Source of the DNA: Ophiosphaerella korrae
Taxonomy: Eukaryota > Ascomycota > Dothideomycetes > Pleosporales > Phaeosphaeriaceae
DNA: 64,000 bases
NCBI GenBank assembly: GCA_028456385.1
Contig: JALNQF010000049.1
Coordinates: 62,001 to 126,000 of the forward strand
Reading direction: 5' to 3'
Shown: one piece after another, positions 48,095 to 58,847 of the stretch
How positions within the stretch are numbered: the first letter of the stretch is position 1
Layout: the number at the start of each line of letters is the position of its first letter
Position numbers and translations under genes: made by a program
Notes under the pieces: model-generated
Told to the model about the DNA's origin: nothing
The model's input: the letters and a program-made list of their open reading frames with translations, nothing else
Databases searched by the model: none

Positions 48095-49680
48095 CTACCC
48101 AGCATACTCCGGAAATGCCAGGTTATCCATGGCAAACCCGCTACCAAACTCCGTCTCCTGTTTCCACGGCCCCTGACTCCCAGGCGTCCGCGGCTCATCC
48201 GCCGGCGTCGTGGGCGTGGGCGAATTTGTAAAGAGCGGCTCACCCATGCTCGGATCGAAGAACGTGTTGTCCATACCATGAGGCATGGCCATGCCGCCAT
48301 TAAACGTACTTGTATATGAGAGCAATTCAAAGCCAGGAGCAACAGGGTGAGTGGGATACTCGTCCAGCACATGTCTGGGTGCGTAGGCGAGGTCTGCTTC
48401 GGAGACGTAGCACGCGCTTGGGGGGTAGAGCATGGCGGGCTCAGGCGGGAATGAGGTGGGCGTGGAGCGCGCGGTGTAGGGGTGGGTGCGGAACTCGTGA
48501 GCGCGTTTGGAGCGGCGAAGGGTGGCGGAGCGGCGAGAGGCCTGGCCGCCTTTAGCGCCGGATGCCTGTCTTTGGGGCTGGGCTGTGCGGCCGCTGCGTT
48601 TCTGTGTGTTCTTGCTACGGTAGCGGGTGGTTGATTTCACGCCGTCGCGGAGGGCAGTGGTGGTGAGACGCCACATGAAGCCTTTGCGGGAATCTTCGCT
48701 GGGCTGATCTACTTTTTCGAAGGCCTGGCAGGGTGTTATTTGTTGTTTTATATACCTATGGACACTGAAAGACTTACACCATTCATAGAGAGATTGTGTC
48801 TGATGCTATTTTGCCATCCTTTGGTTTCAGACATACTTGCTTTGTCTGTGTTCTTCTCAAACCATTCGTAGATCTCCCGGAGCACCATCGTATGGCCCTC
48901 AGCCTGCATCAGCGCCTGATATATCAGTTGAGCATATGGCTGGTCTTTGTCTATTACAGAATCTTCACCGTCCCTATGCTCACGCAAGGACTCTGGCAAG
49001 TCATAGCTCGGTGTCGACGCTCGTGTCCGATTCGATGAAGGGCTGTTGTAGTCGCTGGGAGGCCTAGTTTTGTTGTGCAAACCATAATGATACTCGTAGT
49101 CGCCGCTCATTTGTATGAGATGATCATTGGTTCCAGCATCAGAAAGAGCAGCGACATCGTGATGTTGTTGTGGTGGCTCAAGTAGATACGCCGTTGGCGG
49201 GTATGAGTTCGATGTGCCAGCATTAGTGGCTAAGCCTGTGAAATTTGGGCCTACGTGTGGTTGTACATAACTCAAAGTTGACGATGGTGGAGGGTAGGTC
49301 AAGCCATAGTGGTGATTGTAAGCACTATCAATCAACAAGGGGTAAAGATTACCCATGTTGGGCCCGAAATCCTCAGGTATGCGGCTGTGGGACATATACG
49401 TATCTCTAGGAAGGTCTTGTTGAGCAGCCCATTGCATTGCATCCGGCTCCTCGAGGTTTATTGTTGTCGGTAGTGTTGGCTCATATTGAATATCGGCGAG
49501 TCCAAAAATGGAAGCCATGGCTGGTGAGGAGTCAGATGTCTTAGGAGGTTGAGAAGGCAGTGGATCCTGGATATGCGAATGGTGTGGTGCAGAAGAGTTG
49601 CCTTCGGACGTCTGACTAATTCTGGGGCTGCCAGCGGAGCCTATGGAGGACGGACTATGGGGCGATCGCGGGTGTTCCAT
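48095..49680 (-). CDS. Forkhead transcription factor
   Basis: Two exons, 49680..48778 and 48724..48095, give 510 residues. The winged-helix domain (about 244-320) reads DQPYAQLIYQALMQAEGHTM, IYEWFEKNTD and the recognition helix GWQNSIRHNLSMNG, then crosses the intron to AFEKVD and GFMWRLT. The N-terminal 240 residues are disordered and Ser/Pro/Tyr-rich; a basic block (KSTTRYRSKNTQKRSGR) after the domain is a likely nuclear signal. The start is the first ATG in frame. There is no FHA domain, so it is not the Fkh1/2 type; it may be closer to Hcm1 or Mei4-like factors, which I cannot settle. Confidence 0.9.
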
Positions 49681-50974
49681 CGTTGTTGCGCTGTCTACTT
49701 TTGATACGCTTGAATACAAGGATGAACGAGCGTATGGATCGCGAGAGCCGAGAACCGAATGACAGCAGTGTTCGTGCGACTGGAGGACCGACAAGGCTTA
49801 GGCAGGAAGATAAACGACCTCAAGTGACTCTAGCACAGGTGAAGCGAGAATTAGGAAATTTAGATGTTCTGCTTGGATCCAGCCATGCGGATTGGGTGTG
49901 GAGACCTCTCATTGTTACTCAGTTGCTTGATTTGACGGGTGCCTGCGCCAAAGCACATGCAGTCTAAGGCGTAACCACTCAGGGCGAGCAAACTAACAGA
50001 TCTAAAGGACCAGATTCAAGATGGTGGAAGCAAAATTGTAGCGTCACGGGTCTAGGGGTCATGTCAATTGACTACTCTCGCGGGTCGGGCGGGACCAAAA
50101 GTGTCTGACAGATGGTGACTGGAACGTGACTGGCTGTTCTCGTGGTACAGACAGTTACCCCGACTCCGCATTGAGGTCGTGCAATGAGGGCTGTAGCCGG
50201 ATAGGTACATGTGTCCTAGCCACTCTTGCAACACCGAGAAGCGCGCATCATCTTGTAGCGGCCGAGCACGCTTCTTTCCTGTCCTTTCTGGGTATGCCCC
50301 CAAAAAGGATAGCCACAACTATGAGAGCGTGACCTTGAAGGTTTGGTGTCTAGAGGCACCATACCCTGCAAGGTATGGTGCATCTTAAGCACGCAGTGGC
50401 AAATGAAGTTATACCACTCACGTGCAAACTTTTCACAGAATGCGAATCGTGACAGTCGAGCGTAGAAACATGGATCATTTAGAGCCCTGGAAGATGTAAT
50501 TTGTCTAGAAAAAAAACATAGCGGCGGATAGCCGTATAGGGCGGGCCCCACGCATAGCTGTGGTACAATCCTAACCCATGTTGCTCTATTGTCCGGTGAG
50601 TCTTGGTCGCATCAAGCCGCCCCCCGGGTGGTGCTTGCCCTCATTGGATGGAGTACTGCAAGGTAGTCGTCACCGCTAGGGTTTTGATACACCGCCAGTA
50701 CTGTTACGATTGAATACAAAGACACATGAAGATAGAAGACGTGTTGGCAGGTCAACCTTCTTGGTAATGCTATCGGAGCATCGATGGCACTACATGGTGA
50801 CAACGAATAATACGATTGGAAAAAGGTGCCTGGCTTATGCCAGCATGCGTCGTTTAGGCCAAGGGTATTGGTATCTGCTCTGCATCGTATGGGCTGCTCT
50901 TACAAGTGGTTCGCTTTGTGTCTAGGCTCACCCCAATGGAAGAGTGATGCACCAAGTGCGTGTGTCAAGGCAGA
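49681..50974. other. Intergenic, nothing recognised
   Basis: 1.3 kb with the forkhead promoter and the cactin 3' UTR. No gene supported. Confidence 0.5.
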
Positions 50975-52776
50975 CTACTTTCGGTAGTATATCTACGTGG
51001 TGTCAGTCAAAGCCATCTACTTCATACAAGGTTAGCATTACCTTCTTGAATTGGAAATGAAGTTGTAGAATGCCCTGCGTTATGTCAGCTGAGTACTTAA
51101 AGCCGCTTGGCGATCACCCAAGCCATCTTCCCAATACGTGAAATACGACGTACTTTGTCAAAGCTGCTCTTGAAACCACGTTCTCTTTTGGCGCTGTAGT
51201 CCCACTCCTTATCGATGATCCGGAAAGCAATATCCTCGTAGGGCGGTCCAGCAATGAATCGGATGAGGCATGTATCGTCTTCCCCAGCTGGTGCGAAAGA
51301 CTGGCCACGCTTGCGCCCGTTCTCCCGTTCAATTTTGTATGTTGGGGCTTTTGCTTTATCGATAAGATCAGGATAGAATACGTTGAATTTATAACCCTGC
51401 ACGACTTTGGGTGGCGGATTATCGTGGTCGTAGTGAGTTTGGTTGTACTTGTTCCACTCGTAGCCCATTTGCACACGATTGAAGTAGCGCGGCTTTCTGG
51501 GCCTGTAGCTGATAGAAGACGACTGCGGCCGCGACGTCGCGACTGCCTCTTCAGCATTGAAGATCTCTTCGCCATCTTCGACGCCCCGCGCAACCTCCCT
51601 TTCATAAAGGGCCATGGTCGCGTGTGAGTAATCTTCTTTCCCAACGGGTGCAAACCGAGATGCAGTTGCGGTGATGGCCTGGCTGGTTGTCGGCTTCTCT
51701 TCAATGCTGTTGCGTTCAGGGAACAGATTTTGCATTGGAACATAGCCAAGCTTCTGTATTTTGCGTCGTTCAGTGGTGATTTGATCGAGAAAGGTATTTT
51801 CCTCAATTTGCGCCAGCGCTTTATCTTCGGGGCGAAGCTTCAAGAGCGGCTGTGGATCAAGGGTCGCGTCATAGGCGACGGTCGTGGGGCCGTCTTGTCG
51901 CGGCTCATTCGTAGTGTTGAGCATGTCGTAGATGCTACTCTGAATAGACACAGCTGCTTCTGCTTGTTGCTTACGTAGGGCCTCAAGCCGCTCCTTGACA
52001 ATCTCTTGAGAGACGCGCCGCAGTTTCGCTTTGGCCTTCCATACTCGCAGACTCCGTAGCAGTTGTTCCCAGTAGTCGTAGTCAATAGGCTCATCCGAGT
52101 CAAGCTTCCTTTTAACCTGTACCTCAAGTGTTTCTAGCTGCTCGAATGTCTTTGGTGCGAGCAATTTATCAATGTCGGCCGCGACAGAGCCGGAGCCGCG
52201 GGCGTCGACCGAGGAAGACTTGGACTTGCGACGAAGGTCTTTGCAGATTAATTTGAGGGCCTGATTCGAGTCAGTTTGGCGCTGCGATAGCGACAGCGAC
52301 AGCGACAGCAACGAGCAACGACTCACGTTCCAGTAGTCCCGATTGCTACGGTTCGTCTCCAGTGCCAGGTAATTCTCAATCTCCTTCTCCAATTCCGACA
52401 GATGCTGCGCGTCCAGGCCTTCAAGCACGCCTTCCGGGTCGACCACTTCGAGCTCGTCATCGGCTACCTCGTCATCGAAGATGGAGCCCGTGGGATCGAC
52501 GAAGCGCAACGTGACGGCCAGCCAATCGATAGGCTTGGCACGGCCACCTTTGACGCGCAATGCCGCCTTCTTCTTTGCCTGTGCGAGGACGAAGCGGTCT
52601 TCGTCTGCAACCCAGGCTTCTTCAGCTGCGTCAGTCGTGTGCGCCGGCCGTTTTGCAGGTTTGGCGTGGGCCCTCGAGTCGGCACCTCGTTTTGCTGGGA
52701 CAGTCGCAGGAGGGGCAGCTCGCTGTGGAAGGCTGCTGGGCTCGTTGCGCCACAGTGGAGGGTTTCCGGAAGACAT
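50975..52776 (-). CDS. Cactin, spliceosome-associated protein
   Basis: Conserved nuclear splicing factor. Four exons, 52776..52327, 52260..51154, 51074..51042 and 50992..50975, give 535 residues. The diagnostic C-terminus is FAPAGEDDTCLIRFIAGPPY, EDIAFRIIDKEWDYS and FKSSFDK, then two tiny exons (33 and 18 nt) supply GILQLHFQFKK and IYYRK, the canonical cactin end. Reading through the third intron would instead replace that end with an unrelated tail. The mid region (KTFEQLETLEVQVKRKLDS and DYDYWEQLL) is the conserved cactin_mid domain. The N-terminus is shorter than in animals and lacks an Arg/Ser repeat. Confidence 0.93.
52284..52307. repeat. Short GCGACA hexamer repeat in a cactin intron
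   Basis: Four near-identical hexamers within the 66-nt first intron (52261..52326); on the coding strand they read as Leu-Ser repeats if the intron is kept. Confidence 0.85.
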
Positions 52777-53101
52777 GTTCTGGTCGCGTCACGTTTCGAG
52801 ATTTATGTCAAGACCCAAGAGTTTCTTTCTACCACGAAAACCATCACGAACAAGTGACGTACCTAGGCACCGGCGGAGGCCTTGCCGTCTTAGGACTAGC
52901 TCCTGGTGCCTGCACGTGCAGTGTGCCCCTTCACGCCTCCAGGATGCCTGCCTACCACACTATGTCTCTCCCTCTCTTTCTCTCACGGGCCTAATTCATC
53001 GAGCAGTGCAACTGCCTGCCCTGCTTCTTTGCCTCTTTCCAGTCTAGCGTCTCCTTTTGGCATGACATGGATGCGAGTTTGTGCTACCTTTTGTACTCGT
53101 T
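52777..53101. promoter_or_regulatory. Bidirectional promoter, cactin / Nej1-XLF
   Basis: 325 bp between divergent ATG codons. It is pyrimidine-rich toward the XLF side (CTCTCTTTCTCTC at about 52973) and has no clear TATA box. Confidence 0.5.
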
Positions 53102-54747
53102 ATGTCCTGCTGGCGCGTTCTTGAGCTTTCCGAGCAACTAGATGACCAAGAAATTCCACAATTACTAGTCAAGCCAGTCTTCCGGTCCGACTCATACACC
53201 GTCCATGTCACATGCTTGAGCAATATTTGGAGTGAAGACCTAGACCTGCATGGCATCGTAGACCGTGCCTTGAAGGAGCAATCACCTATTGAAGTGAGCA
53301 AACGCGATACTGCGCAGCTTGCTATTCTGCTTGACAACATCAAGCACTCACTCGAGCTTTCTGACGATGCCACCTGCCGCATCACTCGTCATGGTACCGA
53401 TGGCATCACATTGCACACGACCATCAATCTGCCCAAGCCCCTCGACTCTTTGACTTGGAAATTCTATCTTGTCAGGCGTGCCTCAACAACCCTCAAAAAC
53501 GAGCTTATCCTCCCTCTACTCATATCATCCCACATCCAACACGCGCGCATCACAGCACTCATATCTACCATTAACGATAAAGACAAGGCTATCACTCGCC
53601 TGGTTGACCAGTATGAGTCCAGCAACTTGGACCTGGCTGCAGCTTTCCCCGTTGTTGGCGGTATCAAGGCAGGGAGAAGGTTGGTCAAACGCGAGCAAGC
53701 CGCGAGGCACGTTCCCGCCCTACAGCCTTTCCGGGAAGATGCCTTCAAGCAAAAGACAGGACAATTGGTGGAGCACAATGCCAGTACCCTAGGGCTATTC
53801 CAGGAAGCCCTGTCCGAATGCACGCTTGAGGTGCCACTGCAGTTGAAATCTGATGGTTTGGATTTGGGGTGGTGGACTGGCATTCCGGATCGTCTTAGCC
53901 AACTGAGACCTTCAAAGAGCAAGGAAAAGGGCCCTGCCTTCACAGGGAAACCGATGAAAACTACCCTAGAATCCAGCGACGCTGAAACGGAGGATGAATT
54001 TGAAGTTCATGAAAACTTCAAGGTGGGTGCGCCGTCTTATACACTATTGATCTACTGCTCACAAAAGTCCAGACCAGAGACATGCAGCTGGAAACTTCTA
54101 AAATGCCAGAACCAGCAGCGACACAAGCTCAAAAGAAGTCGGTTTTGAGCGATGAGGATGATACGGAAGATGAGGATGACCTTGACGCACCTCTCAAGAG
54201 TCGAAGCCAAACATCAAGTCAAGGCGTACGAAAGCCGTCCCTTGCAATGTCGTCGACTCTCGACACACACTTGAAGGAAACAACATCATCCTTTCCTCTG
54301 CCTGCGAAGCCAAAGGGCGCAGGCTTCCGTATAGGTGGAATGAGCAGGAAAACAGCCGCAGCGTCCCCGCCACTAATACAGAAAGGTTCACCCACAGCGC
54401 CAGAAACGGATAACATATTGATGAAGGAATTACCGTCTCCACAAACAAACACTGGTATTGATACGACGCCGAGGAAGCCCAAGAGGAATTTCAAAATTGG
54501 CGGTAAAGGCAAGCCTGGCAGTGGTAGCTCACAAATGCCTGACGTGGCGGATCGCACAAAGCCCACCCCTTCCCTTATTGATAGAGCATCTCCATTGGTA
54601 GTGATGGGGGATAATATTCCAGTAGTAGAAGAAGAACACGAAGAGACACCCGAGGAGAAAGCTGAGAGGAGGCGAGCAGAGCTCAAGCGCAAGACTGAAG
54701 AAGCTGCTAAGAAGCAAGCTCAGAGCAAAAAGAAGAGGCGCTTTTAG
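53102..54747 (+). CDS. NEJ1: Non-homologous end joining factor XLF/Nej1
   Basis: Scaffold that works with Lif1/XRCC4 and DNA ligase IV in double-strand break repair. Two exons, 53102..54022 and 54073..54747, give 531 residues. The N-terminal head domain (about 1-125, SCWRVLELSEQLDDQEIPQL, YTVHVTCLSNIWSEDLD) and the coiled-coil stalk (LLISSHIQHARITALISTIN onward) are typical. The long tail is disordered, with acidic blocks, and ends in a Lys/Arg run plus Phe (KKKRRF), the Ku-binding motif found at XLF C-termini. The acceptor at 54072 (GTCCAG) is chosen for frame. Fungal members are longer than the human protein; this length is normal. Confidence 0.9.
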
Positions 54748-55084
54748 ATGGAAGTGTGTATAATGTAGTTGGTGCATGACGCAATATACCCAAATGTAGG
54801 TGCGGCCGGCAGCAAGCCTATTATTGTTGTCAGCGTTCGTGAATGTTGTGATGCATTCGTAGGCTGACGGCGTTTTTGCCTGATACTAGTCGAGCGAAGC
54901 CGTATTGTCCTATTTACAACGACCCGTTCGCATCGCTCTTTCCTTTACCACAAATCCCTCTTGTTGCTTCCTGGCGCACTCACCACGGCGGCACAAACCG
55001 ACCTTCCTCAACTTTTGCACTCGTTGCCTCTGCCTGCATTTAGCTTGGATATTCTCATCGGCCTTTCCTGGCCGTCCGGGCACC
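54748..55084. other. Short intergenic promoter region
   Basis: 337 bp between XLF and the next gene on the same strand. Nothing recognised. Confidence 0.5.
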
Positions 55085-58000
55085 ATGTGTAAATATACCG
55101 TCAGTCGCCTTCGGGCTGGAGTTTCATCGCGGCTGTCTACTAACGCTTGCAGTACATCTACTTTTCCACCTGTCAACACGGCAGCTTTTACAGGACATCC
55201 TACTGCGACAGGGCAAAAGCACCCGGCTTGCCTAAACTGTACGTATACAACGGGGCCATGATGTGTGAGACGACTAACGCAGGCAGACATAGTCTCTCCC
55301 ACAACAGTGCTGGTGCAAACAACGCATGCCCTTCATCTTCACACCCGTCAGCATCCTTCAGAAGCGGGACCAACTCCTCGCGTTTGCATAACCAGCAGCT
55401 TAGCGACACCATGTCAACACTCGCACCCTCAGATGCAAGAACTTTGTTCGCCCACGACACTGCCTTGTTGCCGTCCAACAATCAGTTGCCACATGATGTT
55501 GCTCTCATCCCACGCTCAGTGCTTGGTGAGGGGGTTAACCACAGTCAAGAGAACATTATGACCCACTCCAATCCGCTGTACGACTCGCAGGGCTACGGTA
55601 CTCTGAATGTGCGCATACCTTTGACTACCCAATCATCCATATCGATGGATGTCACCCACAATGGTACGCTTAGAAATCTTCCTAGCCCACTTCAACCTAC
55701 TTCTAGTAGGAGAGACTCTCACATGTCCCAAGGACCTCACGAAGATTATGCTCGAGCAACCAGCATATCGGCCCGCAGCACCACTGTGTCAGATGCCGGC
55801 ACTGTCCGCGGACCGCACAGCCCCCGCAAGCCTATTCCCTCTCAGTGGCTGCCTGTATTGGGTCGCCCTATTCTTGCGACAGCACAGCGTGCTAAAGAAC
55901 GAGAACACAAGAAAGAATCTACGGTTGAGACGGCAGCTGACGCAAAGAAGCTCCGTGGAACACGCAGTTTGGCAGATGCAAGCAGGGCACATGGCACTGA
56001 AGCTGCCACATTTTTGACCAAAGAAGCTCTTGCATCTATCGATGGTAACATCACCTCACCCAAATTGTCACCAAAGGTCGTGCGTAGCCCTGTGAAATAC
56101 CCGCGGACACCCTCAAAGCCAGCATGGGGCAGCCCGTCATCACCCAAGCGCGAGAGCCCGAATAACCGGCCCAATCTCATCATTACTACAAGTCCCAGCA
56201 GGAAAGTATTCCTGAGGCCCGAAGCAGTAGATTCGAATCACTACCGCGCGCCCAGCAGTGTATCTACCTCTACGGGGGATACGGTATTCCATTCAGCTGA
56301 TAGTTCACCGGTAAGGAGCATTGCTGGATCGGCTCACAGCTTTAAGTCGGCAGTAGGACCCCCCAGCTACGGCTATATACATACTCTCATCTCTTCAGTG
56401 ATTGCTAATAATGGCCTTGAGCAGAGTGTTTGCAGCTCGAGCACACAGCTACCGCCTGTCAAAGCGGCAACCATTGGGAAAACATCCTCCATCAAACCCC
56501 GCCTTACGGTCAAGATACCGCCCAAGGATGCCCGCATTCCTGTAGAAAACAATTCTTCGACCTCGCATAATTCTACTACTAGCATTGATAGTGCGAACAG
56601 CCCCTTGAGTGCTTCGTCTGCTACTTCTACGTCTCGCATTCCGCGCGTGGCTGCATCGAATGCGACAACGTCCGCACGTGCTCCAACTCGTAGCTCTACA
56701 CTGAAGCGAGCCAAATCTGCCAAATCCCTAACCATGCAAAACGCCGACTCTCAACAACCGTTGGTAGAAGATCCTGTTGGCTTACCCCAACCAAGAACAC
56801 CCGTTACTCCGCCTGTACGCCGCGTTCGCACAGTCAATAGCTCAGGCGCGACGCCGCTCCTATCGGCACATCCAAAGCTTGGCTATCATCCCGCTTTGCA
56901 AACTCCATCCACAGATTTTGACACAATCCGTGAGGCTGACCCTCATGGTTGTGCGGGCCTTTCAGATTTAAGTTCAAGGGCTTCGAGTCTCTCAACAGTC
57001 AAAGCCACCCCAGACTCGACCATAGCTACTACCACTAATGCCACAACCAATAATGGTAGCGGGCTTTGTGATTCTGGTACGTTGCTTCTCTGTTCTTCCC
57101 TCATACTCCTCATACATTACTTGACATTATAGCTCACCATTTTTGAATCAGATACGCATAGTTCAAATAAAGTCCAAGAAAATTTAGCTCCTGTAGCTTC
57201 CAATGGTCCAAGTACGAGCCAACACAATACTTCGCCTGTCCGAGGTAGAGCAAAGCAGTTTATTCCTATTGTACGTCCGCAGCTCGAAAGTGAGCATTCA
57301 ATGCCATCCAGTAGTGCCTCTGATCTGCGTCCGAATGCTCCGGAGTTTGTTCCTCAATCTGTGTTCTGCTCAAATTCAGAAATACCGAAGGCCGCCCCAT
57401 TACCGCAAGTCAATGCCTCAGCAGCAGTGATTGGTTCAAACGAATATCAGGTAGATATGTTAGAAATCCCATGGTTCTATTACCTGAATCAAGTTCAGTT
57501 TGCCTATAATCAAGGATTTCAAAATGGTCGGTCGAAGAGTCCAAGGAAATATCGCCCAAAAAGGCAGCAATGGCCTGGACCATCACCTGCCCATGCCTCA
57601 AACTCAGAAGGAGAGCAGAAGCGCTCGGGTATGCTCCCACCCGCTTCTAAAGTACATCTATCCGCGCAACGAGTGCAACAAAATAGAGAAATTTACACGG
57701 AAGGTGCCGCTACGGAGCCGGAGACCAAACAGGAGAGCGCGCCATCTACAAGAGGTAGATCAATCTCACCATTTGCTGCTCAAAACGAGAACATTGCGCG
57801 CCAAATTGATCTCAGCAATTCTGCAATTGCAGGATCCCGTCCAGCAGCTGGCCTTACCACAGTTCATGATGTCTCTATCCCATTAGGGCCGCGCAATATG
57901 CAAAGTCATCACGGCTATTCGACTGTGCCTGTTCGAAATTATTACAACAATAATAGGCAATCGAACCGTAGCGACAATGGTCTTTATAGCTATGGCGGGC

Positions 58001-58236
58001 GAGGTATGGCCGGTGTGCCTATGCATGATACAATTCCATTTCCTAACCCGGTACCACCCCAAGGAAGGCGACACGGAGGTCAATACCAAACGCCCTCTGA
58101 AATAGGCAGCGGTAGCAATCAACAAATATCGCCTTTGGTTGGAATAGAGGCTTGTGGAACGATAGAAATTGGTATCGCAGCTGAGAACGGTGGTGGCGTA
58201 TGTTATACCTGCGACCCGGATCACCCTCTGGAGTGA
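55085..58236 (+). CDS. Large disordered protein with Cys-rich start and PAM2-like motif
   Basis: Four predicted exons, 55085..55099, 55153..55238, 55287..57076 and 57152..58236, give 991 residues. The 15-nt first exon gives MCKYT and joins YIYFSTCQHGSF and SYCDRA, an N-terminal Cys/His pattern found in many fungal hypothetical proteins. The rest is mostly disordered and Ser/Pro/Thr-rich, with SPKRESPNN-like basic patches. Near residue 640-660 it has SDLRPNAPEFVPQSVF, a close match to the PAM2 peptide that binds the MLLE domain of poly(A)-binding protein. A hydrophobic patch (MLEIPWFYYLNQVQFAYNQG) follows. I do not recognise the gene; a role in mRNA metabolism is inferred from PAM2 only. The first two joins are the least certain. 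Confidence 0.72.
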
Positions 58237-58847
58237 AATTGGAATCCACGATTTGAATAAGCTCGTAAACTATCATTATTAGGCATCTTCTGTGCCATTT
58301 TACATGCGGGCTTTCATGGAAGGTAGATGGCTAATAGGATGCGCTCGCTTTCTACAAGTATGGTTTTGCTAGTCGTTATGTAATGAGCTTCAAGCTTGGA
58401 CTACTAGTATTCCGTTCACTGATATGATTATTCGGTATAAATGAGAAATGTTACGGGAGCTTGATCGTCTGGTTATGTGATGGATTCGATCGCCAATGTT
58501 TTTGGTGAGTATGTTCAACATGTTACATCCAGTACAACGTGAAAGGTGACTTATTAATAGGACGAATTATTGTTTTGCATTAGGCTACTTTTGGCTGATT
58601 GTCAAGAAGGGCGAGGGCAAGGAATCGCTTTGTTCGGTTCGTTGTATAATGATGTGTACTTTGTGCTACGGCGTGTATATCAGTTTGGTATTAACATTCT
58701 GGCTTGACCACGTCTAAGATTACTATTTTCACCTAATCTGGTCTGTTTAATAGTCCAAATCGCCTTATAGTACTGATGAAAGTTGTTTGACGACTTCAAA
58801 TCGGTGTCATGTCTTGCATACCATGAATTATCCTAGATTCTATTATT
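58237..58847. other. Intergenic, nothing recognised
   Basis: 611 bp between two convergent 3' ends. Confidence 0.55.
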
